Source of the DNA: an uncultured Eubacteriales bacterium
GTDB lineage: Bacteria; Bacillota_I; Bacilli_A; RF39; UBA660
NCBI GenBank assembly: GCA_900321645.1
Contig: ONWZ01000060.1
Span: 1-8,886 of the forward strand
Direction of reading: 5' to 3'
DNA: 8,886 nt
Made by a program: the position numbers and the translations under genes. A model generated the notes under the pieces. That model searched no databases. It had not been told where the DNA came from and was given only the letters and a program-made list of their open reading frames with translations. Positions 1 to 6,078 of the stretch are shown one piece after another (the first letter of the stretch is position 1; every line of letters begins with the position of its first letter).

Positions 1-879
1 TATGATGATAAGGCTACTTGTGAGTCACAAACGGGTAAGGTGTGTTCTCAAGGCAGCGGATCTTATGTAACATGCTATTATCCTGGAACAGCAACACCAA
101 CAAAAACACCAACAAAAACACCAACAAAGACTAAAATAAAGACACCAACTACAGCATTCTCATGTACTGGTTTAAGTCAATCACAATGTAATACTGGTCA
201 AGCAGCATCTGTATGTTCATTTTGTCAAGGTTCTTGTAAGCCTAAGGCAAATTGCGCAGCTACATCAACGAAGACACCAACCAAGACATCAACGAAGACA
301 CCAACGAAGACAAAAACAAAAACACCAACAAAGACAAAAACAAATACACCGACGAAGACAAAAACAAATACACCTAAGCCAACAACAACGAAGAAACCAA
401 ATACAACAACGAAGAAACCAAATCCAACAAAACCACCAATTAACGGATGCTTTACGAAGGGTACATATGTTATGACTGCTTTAGGTTATCGTAATATTGA
501 AAATTTACGTGTTGGCGATTATGTCTTATCATATAACGAAAAAACACAGTTGAATGAATATAGACCAATATTAAAATTATTTGTTCATAAAAACATTTCT
601 GAAATTCTATATGAAGTATTGATTGATGGTGAAATAATTGAAGTTACACACACTCATAGGTTTTATGTTAAAACAGATACTGGATATACTTGGTTAGCAG
701 TCAAAGAATTGAAAGTTGGTGATTATGTTAGATATGCTGATGGTACTGAGCATAAAATCGTAGCAATGAAGCATTATAATATAATTGATACAGTATACAA
801 TATTGAAGTTAAAAATAATCACAACTATTATGTTGGTAAAAATCAAATATTAGTTCATAATGCAAAAGCAAGAACCTAA
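1..879 (+). CDS. C-terminal part of a Cys-rich, TPTK-linker surface protein with a terminal Hint domain (5' end outside window)
   Basis: The frame is open from the first base, so the start lies upstream and 292 residues are visible; a GTG at 40 is an internal Val codon, not a convincing start. In order: a Cys-rich stretch (about residues 1-31, three Cys), a Thr-Pro-Thr-Lys linker (32-51), a second Cys-rich module (52-87, six Cys), a longer Thr/Lys/Pro/Asn linker (88-146), and a Hint domain from Cys150 to Asn287 followed only by AKART. Hint hallmarks are the leading CFTKGTYV, a TxxH block-B motif (T216-H219) and the closing LVHN. Hint domains catalyse N-S acyl shift and self-cleavage or splicing, and in bacteria often sit in secreted polymorphic toxins or adhesins. 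The linkers suggest an extracellular location. The function of the N-terminal part is unknown. A terminator follows 11 bases after the stop. Confidence 0.85.
   Translation, partial: YDDKATCESQTGKVCSQGSGSYVTCYYPGTATPTKTPTKTPTKTKIKTPTTAFSCTGLSQSQCNTGQAASVCSFCQGSCKPKANCAATSTKTPTKTSTKTPTKTKTKTPTKTKTNTPTKTKTNTPKPTTTKKPNTTTKKPNPTKPPINGCFTKGTYVMTALGYRNIENLRVGDYVLSYNEKTQLNEYRPILKLFVHKNISEILYEVLIDGEIIEVTHTHRFYVKTDTGYTWLAVKELKVGDYVRYADGTEHKIVAMKHYNIIDTVYNIEVKNNHNYYVGKNQILVHNAKART
94..153 (+). repeat. TPTK-encoding low-complexity repeat, block 1
   Basis: Tandem near-copies of a 12-base unit (acaccaacaaaa) encode Thr-Pro-Thr-Lys three times and then a degenerate KIKTPTT tail. It forms an extended, likely surface-exposed linker between two Cys-rich modules. 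The repeat is purely in-frame coding sequence. Confidence 0.85.
262..438 (+). repeat. TPTK / TKTN / KKPN low-complexity repeat, block 2
   Basis: A longer in-frame repeat tract joins the second Cys-rich module to the Hint domain. It shifts register from TPTK/TSTK units to TPTKTKTN units and then to TTTKKPN units, ending in PTKPP. The three unit types in series suggest repeated slippage or unequal recombination. The tract has no spacer structure, so it is not a CRISPR array. Confidence 0.85.
448..861 (+). other. Hint (bacterial intein-like / hedgehog-type) self-processing domain
   Basis: A 138-residue segment runs from Cys150 (block A, CFTKGTYV) to His286-Asn287. Block B carries VTHTHRFYV, with the conserved Thr and second His in TxxH spacing. 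The C-terminal block has the usual V-x-N-x-E-V, N-H-x-Y-x-V-G and LVHN pattern. There is no homing endonuclease insert. The residue after Asn is Ala, so the +1 Cys/Ser/Thr nucleophile needed for normal splicing is absent. Self-cleavage, rather than splicing, is the expected chemistry if the domain is active; that is inference from known intein mechanism. Confidence 0.85.
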
Positions 880-890
880 ATAAATTATAA

Positions 891-915
891 AAATCCTATT
901 CAAATAGGATTTTTT
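891..915 (+). terminator. Rho-independent terminator after the Hint gene
   Basis: AAATCCTATT at 891-900 is perfectly complementary to AATAGGATTT at 903-912. The innermost pairs probably open to give a stem of about 8 bp with a 6-base loop. A run of six T (910-915) follows. It separates the Hint gene from lon. Confidence 0.85.
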
Positions 916-1015
916 CATTTACGGTGAATATTTTGATTGCTAATTATTATAGAGGGATGATATAGATTTGTCAATATATTTTTTAGAAAAAAACAGTTAA
1001 ATTTTTACTTAAAAA

Positions 1016-1123
1016 ATGGCGTGTAAAAAATGTGTCAAATCTATTGATATATATGAAATATTGATTAAAATAAAAAGTCATGAAGAGGAAGTGATAGCAA
1101 TTATTTTTGATTTTAATTATTAA
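1016..1123 (+). CDS. Possible 35-residue small ORF with a CxxC motif upstream of lon
   Basis: ATG at 1016 opens a frame of 35 codons ending in TAA at 1121-1123. The product would begin MACKKCVKS and contain CKKC, followed by an Ile/Lys/Glu-rich stretch. Against it being a gene: no Shine-Dalgarno precedes the ATG, an in-frame stop lies just upstream (1010-1012), and its last codons overlap the hairpin at 1094-1133. A 35-codon frame also arises by chance in such AT-rich DNA. It could be a leader ORF, a decayed gene remnant or nothing. I do not recognise it. Confidence 0.2.
   Translation: MACKKCVKSIDIYEILIKIKSHEEEVIAIIFDFNY
1044..1071 (+). promoter_or_regulatory. Candidate sigma-A promoter for lon
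   Basis: TTGATA (1044-1049) and TAAAAT (1066-1071) are separated by 16 bases and match the housekeeping -35/-10 consensus at five of six and five of six positions. Transcription would begin near 1078, giving a leader of about 85 bases that contains the hairpin at 1094-1142. AT-rich DNA yields chance matches, so confidence is moderate. No HrcA (CIRCE) operator and no tandem CtsR heptads were seen around it. Confidence 0.4.
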
Positions 1124-1142
1124 TAATTGCTATTATTTTTTT
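1094..1142 (+). terminator. Terminator-shaped hairpin in the lon leader (possible attenuator)
   Basis: ATAGCAATTAT (1094-1104) and ATAATTGCTAT (1123-1133) form a perfect 11-bp stem with an 18-base AT-rich loop. Seven T at 1136-1142 follow. It ends only about 10 bases before the lon Shine-Dalgarno. It either terminates a short upstream transcript (for example the possible ORF at 1016-1123) or attenuates lon expression. The stem has only two G-C pairs, so termination would be inefficient. Confidence 0.5.
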
Positions 1143-1152
1143 GTATAGAGGT

Positions 1153-1158
1153 AGGTGA
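1153..1158 (+). promoter_or_regulatory. Ribosome binding site that sets the lon start at 1164
   Basis: AGGTGA lies 5 bases before ATG 1164. An in-frame GTG at 1155 falls inside this same element and so is unlikely to be used. The site pairs with the GGUGAU part of the anti-Shine-Dalgarno complement. Confidence 0.7.
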
Positions 1159-1163
1159 AAATC

Positions 1164-3440
1164 ATGGTTGAAACTAATTTACCAGTAATATTCTTACGCG
1201 ATGTTGTATTACTTCCATATAATGAATTAAGAATTGAATTATCAACGCCACTTGAGAAAAGTATTCTTAGAATTAGTGAACATAATCATGATAATCATCT
1301 ATTGTTTATTAATTTAGATGATTCTTTAGAGGAAAAACCAAGTATTAGGAAATTACCTAAGATTGGTATTTTAGGTAGGATTAAAACAAAGTTAGAACTT
1401 CCAAATGGGGTCGTTAGATTGGTAGTTACTGGTCTAGACCGAGTTGAAGTTTTAAACTATGTTACAAATGATGATGATAGTTATGAAGCGTTTGTTATTC
1501 CAACGAAAGAATATGACTACGATGAGCTTGAAGCAATTGCTTTAAAAAGAATCTTATTAAAAGATTTAAATGATTATATTGATATATCAGCTAGTATTTC
1601 TAATAATGTTTTAGGAAGAATTGGCGGTGTTAATAGTTTATCAAGGCTATCAGATATTGTCGTTTTTGAATTACCATTTGAATATAATACCAAAGTTAAA
1701 TATATTGAAATTAGTAATCCGATATCAAGAATAAAGAATGTTATTCGTGATTTAAATCGTGAAATGGAAACGGTTAAGTTAGAGAATAGAATCGATGATG
1801 ATTTAAAAGAGAGACTTGATGAGGAACAAAAGAATTATATTCTTAAAGAAAAAATTAAATTAATTAAAGAAGAAATTAACGAAGTTGATATTAAAGATAA
1901 TGATATCGTTAAACTAAATAGTAAGATTAACGAAGGAGATTATCCTGAGTATATTAAAAAACGTTTAGATGAAGAATTAAATCGTTATGAACTTACTAGT
2001 CCGGTATCTCCAGAAATGAGTATTATTCGTAATTATATTGATTGGTTAGCTAGTTTGCCATGGAATAAGAGTACGAAGGATAATAAAGACATTCAAGATA
2101 TTAGAGAAAAATTAGATGGAACCCATTTTGGTTTAGAATCAGTTAAAAATCGGATTGTCGAATATATTGCGGTAACTAAGATTAAGAAAAAGAATAAGAG
2201 CCCTATTTTATGTTTGATTGGTCCACCAGGTGTTGGTAAAACAACAATGGCTAAATCAATTGCGGATGCTTTAAATAAAAAATTTGTAAAGATTAGCGTT
2301 GGGGGAGTCCATGACGAAGGAGAAATTGTCGGTCATCGTAGGACGTATATTGGGGCTTGCCCGGGAAGAATAATTCAAGGATTAAAAAGAGTAGGAGTTA
2401 ATAATCCGGTCTTCTTAATCGATGAAATAGATAAATTAACGAAAGATTATAAGGGAGATCCCGCTTCAGCTTTGCTAGATGTTTTAGACAAGGAACAGAA
2501 TAGTAGTTTTATCGATAATTATATTGAAGAAGAAGTCGATTTATCAAATGTATTATTTATCCTTACGGGTAATGATGAAGACAAGATACCCGATGCTTTA
2601 AAAGATCGATTAGAAATTATTAACTTATCTAGTTATACAATGCATGAAAAAGAAGATATTGCTTTAAACTACATCATTCCTAAATTAAGCAATCATTATG
2701 ATATTAATTTAAAATTAACATCAAATGATATTAAAGAAATAATTATTCATTATACACGTGAATCTGGGGTAAGGCAATTAGAAAGATGCATCGATACTAT
2801 TTTTAGAAAAATATTAATTGATGGTAAAACTAAGAAAGATGCCAAAATAACTGATTATTTAGGTAATTATAAATATCGTACGATTTTAAATGAAAAAGAT
2901 AGTTATGTAGGAGTAATTAATGCTCTTGGTTATACACCATATGGAGGATGTATTCAGAAAGTATCAGTATTAAGTTATCCTGGTAATGGTGAAATTCATT
3001 TAACGGGGATGCTTGGAGATATTTTAAAAGAAAGTACTGAAGTTGCAGTAAGTTTCATCAAGGCAAATAGCATTTTGATGGAAATAGATCCCAATGTGTT
3101 TAAAAATAATGATTTTCATATTCATTTTGAAGGAGCATCCGTCCAAAAAGATGGTCCTTCAGCCGGTTTAGCTATCATGACAAGTTTAATTAGTTTACTT
3201 AAGAAAAAGGAGATTGAAACAACTGTCAGTATGACTGGTGAAATAACACTTCGTGGTAAAGTATTACCAGTGGGAGGAGTTAAAGAAAAAGTGTTGGCTG
3301 CGATTAATAATAATGTAAAATCAATATATGTGCCAATCGATAATAAAGAAGATGTTAGAGAAATACCTAGTGAATTATTAAAAGGTATTAAGATTAAATA
3401 TATTAATAACTATTTAGAATTATATAATGATATATTTTAA
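1164..3440 (+). CDS. lon: ATP-dependent protease LonA
   Basis: A complete 758-residue LonA, within the usual bacterial size range. It is a cytoplasmic homo-oligomeric AAA+ protease that degrades damaged and regulatory proteins. Order: N-terminal LON substrate-binding domain (about 1-200, opening with the typical LPVIFLRDVVLLPYNE), a Glu/Lys-rich helical region (about 205-290), AAA+ module, then Ser-Lys protease. Visible motifs: Walker A GPPGVGKT (Lys359), Walker B FLIDEIDK (Asp420, Glu421), the GHRRTYIGACPGR pore segment, a sensor-1-like LTGND, the LKDRLE finger region and GVRQLER (sensor 2). The protease dyad is Ser666 in DGPSAG and Lys709 in GGVKEK, 43 residues apart as in E. coli Lon. All key residues are present, so it should be active. 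It sits alone between two terminators, with its own promoter-like sequence. Confidence 0.97.
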   Translation: MVETNLPVIFLRDVVLLPYNELRIELSTPLEKSILRISEHNHDNHLLFINLDDSLEEKPSIRKLPKIGILGRIKTKLELPNGVVRLVVTGLDRVEVLNYVTNDDDSYEAFVIPTKEYDYDELEAIALKRILLKDLNDYIDISASISNNVLGRIGGVNSLSRLSDIVVFELPFEYNTKVKYIEISNPISRIKNVIRDLNREMETVKLENRIDDDLKERLDEEQKNYILKEKIKLIKEEINEVDIKDNDIVKLNSKINEGDYPEYIKKRLDEELNRYELTSPVSPEMSIIRNYIDWLASLPWNKSTKDNKDIQDIREKLDGTHFGLESVKNRIVEYIAVTKIKKKNKSPILCLIGPPGVGKTTMAKSIADALNKKFVKISVGGVHDEGEIVGHRRTYIGACPGRIIQGLKRVGVNNPVFLIDEIDKLTKDYKGDPASALLDVLDKEQNSSFIDNYIEEEVDLSNVLFILTGNDEDKIPDALKDRLEIINLSSYTMHEKEDIALNYIIPKLSNHYDINLKLTSNDIKEIIIHYTRESGVRQLERCIDTIFRKILIDGKTKKDAKITDYLGNYKYRTILNEKDSYVGVINALGYTPYGGCIQKVSVLSYPGNGEIHLTGMLGDILKESTEVAVSFIKANSILMEIDPNVFKNNDFHIHFEGASVQKDGPSAGLAIMTSLISLLKKKEIETTVSMTGEITLRGKVLPVGGVKEKVLAAINNNVKSIYVPIDNKEDVREIPSELLKGIKIKYINNYLELYNDIF

Positions 3441-3445
3441 TACAT

Positions 3446-3473
3446 AAAAAAGGAGATAAAATCTTCTTTTTTT
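3446..3473 (+). terminator. Rho-independent terminator after lon
   Basis: AAAAAAGGAGAT (3446-3457) pairs with ATCTTCTTTTTT (from 3461) through one G-T wobble and a 3-base AAA loop. The U-tract runs to 3473. It begins 5 bases after the lon stop and separates lon from the surface-protein operon. Confidence 0.75.
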
Positions 3474-3499
3474 GCTTGTAAAAATTTGCAATTTATGAT
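3472..3499 (+). promoter_or_regulatory. Candidate promoter of the cohesin/dockerin operon
   Basis: TTGCTT (3472-3477) and TATGAT (3494-3499) are 16 bases apart and resemble -35 and -10 boxes. The -35 box overlaps the tail of the lon terminator. Transcription would start near 3506, with a leader of about 20 bases and an AGGAAAG ribosome site at 3517-3523. No operator-like dyad is obvious. Confidence 0.45.
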
Positions 3500-3526
3500 A
3501 TATTTATAGAGAGAGTAGGAAAGTAT

Positions 3527-4420
3527 ATGAAAAAAAGAATAATATATATGGTTTTATTGTTGGCATTTCCTTTGGTTGTATATGCTGATAGTGTAAGTTT
3601 GGAATGCCCTGACGAAGTAGAACCAAATAGTGAATTTGATTGTGAGATAATTGGAAATAGTGATAATAAAATTACGGATGTTGATTTACTGGTTACAACT
3701 TCTGGTAATATAACGTTTTTATCATTTAGAGCAGCCTCAAAGTGGCAAGGCGATGGTGCCAATGGTAAAATAACATTATATTCTGATAGTAATTTTACCG
3801 GTGAATTTAAGATTGGAACATTAAAATTAAAAGCTTTGGAAGATGAAACAAATACTGTTACGATAGAACAAGGATCATTCTTTGAAAATCGTAAGCAAAT
3901 AACTTTAAATCCGGTATCAGAAATCGTTAGAGTAAAAAAAGAAGAAGTTGTTACGAGCGATACAAATCCAAAGGATACTACTAATGATAATAAAACAAAT
4001 AATCAAAATACAGATAATAAGAATGATGATGATAATCAAACAGTTGATGTTAGTAGTAATAATTTAATTGATATTGTAATTGAAAATTATGCAATCGAGT
4101 TTGATACAACGGTAAATGAATATAATTTAACAATTGGCGATGAAGATAGTTTGGTAATCAATCCTATTTTGGAAGATAATAGATCAACAGTTGAAGTTCT
4201 CGGAAATGAAAATTTAAAAGATGGCAGTGTCATATCAGTTGTGGTAACCGATACTGATGGGGGAACAAACACATATACCATAAGTATAAAAAAGGAAGCA
4301 CATAAGGGAAAAAATAAATATAGTTTAATATTTGCAATAATAATTGGCGTTTTAGTTATCATAAATGTTGTAAGAATTGTTGCAAATAGTAGTAAAAAAA
4401 AGGAAAATGGTGAAAGTTAA
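3527..4420 (+). CDS. Secreted, membrane-anchored cohesin-like / cadherin-like domain protein
   Basis: 297 residues. It has a signal peptide (Lys-Lys-Arg start, hydrophobic core, likely cleavage VYA|DS at 20/21). A cohesin-like beta domain spans about 21-138, with Cys27 and Cys39 in its first two strands, a GNSDNKITDVD segment and a closing FKIGTLKLKAL. A Thr/Asn/Asp-rich linker (about 139-175) follows, then a cadherin-like beta-sandwich (about 176-257, ending TYTISIKKE), a transmembrane helix (about 265-286) and a short basic tail (SSKKK). The topology is therefore extracellular domains held by a C-terminal anchor. The cohesin-like domain is clearly homologous to that of the third operon protein (shared GNSD-x-x-ITDVD). 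It is the first gene of the operon, and the next gene starts 1 base after its stop. Cohesins classically bind dockerins; a role as scaffold or receptor for the next protein is inferred. Confidence 0.85.
   Translation: MKKRIIYMVLLLAFPLVVYADSVSLECPDEVEPNSEFDCEIIGNSDNKITDVDLLVTTSGNITFLSFRAASKWQGDGANGKITLYSDSNFTGEFKIGTLKLKALEDETNTVTIEQGSFFENRKQITLNPVSEIVRVKKEEVVTSDTNPKDTTNDNKTNNQNTDNKNDDDNQTVDVSSNNLIDIVIENYAIEFDTTVNEYNLTIGDEDSLVINPILEDNRSTVEVLGNENLKDGSVISVVVTDTDGGTNTYTISIKKEAHKGKNKYSLIFAIIIGVLVIINVVRIVANSSKKKENGES
4409..4413 (+). promoter_or_regulatory. Ribosome site that sets the start of the dockerin protein
   Basis: GGTGA lies 8 bases before ATG 4422, inside the last codons of the preceding gene. 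Alternative in-frame starts are weaker: TTG 4377 has no ribosome site, and ATG 4407 is only 3 bases after an AGG. This arrangement suggests translational coupling with the upstream gene. Confidence 0.6.
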
Positions 4421-4421
4421 T

Positions 4422-6077
4422 ATGAAGAAAGCATTTCAATTTGTAAAAAAGAACTATATCATATGCATATGTGTTGTGGCAGTATTACTATTGGTATTCG
4501 TTTTTCCAGCATTGGAAAAGAAAGGAACATTTAGCTTAAATGAAACTCAATATGTAACATTAGATTGTGCAGATGTAGTTTCATTAGGTGGTAATGTTAG
4601 ATGTGATATAAATTTAAATGTTCCTAATAAAACGGTTTTAGCGGTAAATGCTAATTATGTTTTACCGGAAGGAATGGAATATCAAGCAATTGTCGTTAAT
4701 GATCAAGCCTTCGAATTGTATAGTGTAGACGAAGATGAGAATGAAAGTACAGAAGGCTTTGCTGTTATCAATCTTGATGGTGTTGAGGGCGAAACAGCGA
4801 TTGGATATATAACTCTTAAATTGATGGAAGATGCTCCGCAAGCAGAAACATATACAATTGGATTAGATAATGTTGAAATTACAACTGATGAAATCAATCC
4901 TGATGATAATAGTTATGTAATGTATGATTCAGATGATGTTAGTACAACTGTAAGATTAGCAAATAATAATGCCGCATTATTATCCGTTACAGTGGGCGAT
5001 ACAACAAGATTGTTTGAAGGAGATACAGTTAATGCTGATTTTGCGGTTGATGCAACAATCGAAACAGTTAATATTTTAGCTGTATTAGCCGATGAAAATG
5101 CGGAAATAACTGGAATAGCTTTGAATGAAGAATTGTCATTACATTATGGTACAAATCAATACACAATCGTTGTTGTAGCTGAAGATAAAACAACTACTAA
5201 AACTTATACGGTAAGTATTTATCGTGAGTATGAATTTAGTAGTAATGTTTATGAGTATTCAGCTACCGATAATACTATTTATACTAAAAATGATTATACA
5301 GATTTAGCAATTCTTAGTAATATTGATATGTTAAGTGAAGGATTACATTATCAAATTAGCAATGGATACTTATCCGTATTATATGGTTATGAAGCATTAT
5401 GTGCGATTAAAATTATTAATTTTGATAGTTATTATTCAATTGTTAATGATAAATTGTATATAGAACCTAATCCTAATCTTACACAAAATAGTTTACTTGA
5501 AACTTTCCGTAGCGATACATTAACATTTAAATTATTTGATACTGAAGATAATGAAATTGAAGATGCTGATGCAACAATCAATGCTGGCTATGTCTTAAAG
5601 GTATATTATGAAGATACGGCAATCGATCAATTTACGATTGTAAGTGAGTTTTTAAACTTTGGTGGTTTAATTGTCGATATTGATGATGGTATAATTAAAC
5701 GAATACCTTTGGGAACAACCTATGAAGATATTCTTGAAATAATAGCAACTAGCGGTACAATTACTTTTGAATCAAATGATGATGAGGAAATTACAAGTAG
5801 CGATGTTGTTAAGACTGGTGATACAATAGCAATTACGCTTAGTGATGGAACACACAGATACAGGTTATCAGTACTTGGCGATATTGTCGGTAATGGATCG
5901 GTCGGTATTAATGATGTTGGTCAGTTATATCGATACTTTAGAAATCGTATAACGTTAGAGGAGTATGAAATAGCAGCTGGTGATATTTTCAATGATGGCT
6001 CAATTGCTATCAATGATGTTGGCCAGTTATATCGTTACTTTAGAAATAGAATTGATTCATTGGAAGGAGATGATTAA
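4422..6077 (+). CDS. Membrane-anchored protein with cohesin-like, cadherin-like, tandem beta modules and a C-terminal dockerin
   Basis: 551 residues. An N-terminal hydrophobic helix (about 11-31) lacks a clear cleavage site and probably acts as a signal anchor. A cohesin-like domain (about 36-158) carries Cys49 and Cys61. A cadherin-like beta-sandwich (about 181-268, ending TYTVSIYRE) follows. Region 280-485 appears to hold three related small modules; the last two share a pattern of an Ile/Asp-rich strand, a Thr-x-x-x-x-Leu helix, acidic EI(E/T) and a Gly-x-x-x-x-(V/I) strand. Such modules commonly precede dockerins in gut Firmicutes. The dockerin (486-544) has two calcium-loop/helix halves, each containing INDVGQLYRYFRNRI. 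Carrying both cohesin-like and dockerin domains could allow chaining or docking to either operon neighbour; this is inference. No catalytic domain is visible. One base separates it from each neighbouring gene. Confidence 0.85.
   Translation: MKKAFQFVKKNYIICICVVAVLLLVFVFPALEKKGTFSLNETQYVTLDCADVVSLGGNVRCDINLNVPNKTVLAVNANYVLPEGMEYQAIVVNDQAFELYSVDEDENESTEGFAVINLDGVEGETAIGYITLKLMEDAPQAETYTIGLDNVEITTDEINPDDNSYVMYDSDDVSTTVRLANNNAALLSVTVGDTTRLFEGDTVNADFAVDATIETVNILAVLADENAEITGIALNEELSLHYGTNQYTIVVVAEDKTTTKTYTVSIYREYEFSSNVYEYSATDNTIYTKNDYTDLAILSNIDMLSEGLHYQISNGYLSVLYGYEALCAIKIINFDSYYSIVNDKLYIEPNPNLTQNSLLETFRSDTLTFKLFDTEDNEIEDADATINAGYVLKVYYEDTAIDQFTIVSEFLNFGGLIVDIDDGIIKRIPLGTTYEDILEIIATSGTITFESNDDEEITSSDVVKTGDTIAITLSDGTHRYRLSVLGDIVGNGSVGINDVGQLYRYFRNRITLEEYEIAAGDIFNDGSIAINDVGQLYRYFRNRIDSLEGDD
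5877..6053 (+). repeat. Dockerin with two near-identical halves
   Basis: Residues 486-510 and 520-544 are duplicate dockerin halves offset by 34 residues: GDIVGNGSVGINDVG and GDIFNDGSIAINDVG, each followed by QLYRYFRNRI. Fifteen consecutive residues are identical. Their 45-base coding segments (5907-5951 and 6009-6053) differ at 6 positions, all synonymous. Calcium-loop positions 1, 5 and 12 are Asp, Asn/Asp and Asp as expected, but position 3, usually Asn or Asp, is Val in the first and Phe in the second. Confidence 0.85.
6064..6069 (+). promoter_or_regulatory. Strong ribosome site that sets the start of the third operon gene
   Basis: AAGGAG lies 9 bases before ATG 6079, within the last codons of the dockerin gene. 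It supports the start at 6079, which opens directly into a signal peptide. Starts further upstream in the same frame (such as 5980) overlap the dockerin coding sequence and add a non-signal extension. Confidence 0.8.
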
Positions 6078-6078
6078 T

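Noticed and set aside
94..438. Short repeats that could suggest a CRISPR array
   Set aside because: Units are 12-24 bases, contiguous, degenerate and in frame as Thr/Pro/Lys codons; there are no unique spacers.
448..879. A splicing intein
   Set aside because: There is no endonuclease domain, the +1 residue is Ala rather than Cys/Ser/Thr, and only five residues follow, so no meaningful C-extein exists.
1030..1060. CtsR or HrcA heat-shock operator in front of lon
   Set aside because: Only a single GTCAAA-like half-site is present, without the second heptad, and no CIRCE inverted repeat was found.
3493..3762. Open frame on the minus strand
   Set aside because: It lies opposite the first cohesin-like gene and its promoter, has no recognisable domain or ribosome site, and the + strand gene is clearly real.
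4087..4362. Open frame on the minus strand with hydrophobic residues
   Set aside because: It is antisense to the cadherin-like and transmembrane part of the first operon gene; the hydrophobic stretch is a mirror of the real coding sequence.
4377..4421. Upstream TTG or ATG starts for the dockerin protein
   Set aside because: They overlap the preceding gene and lack properly spaced ribosome sites; ATG 4422 has GGTGA 8 bases upstream.
4703..4897. Open frame on the minus strand
   Set aside because: Antisense to the cohesin-like domain of the dockerin protein, with low-complexity Ser-rich content and no gene-like features.
5980..6078. N-terminal extension of the third operon protein
   Set aside because: It overlaps the dockerin coding sequence in another frame, while ATG 6079 has a strong ribosome site and opens directly into a signal peptide.
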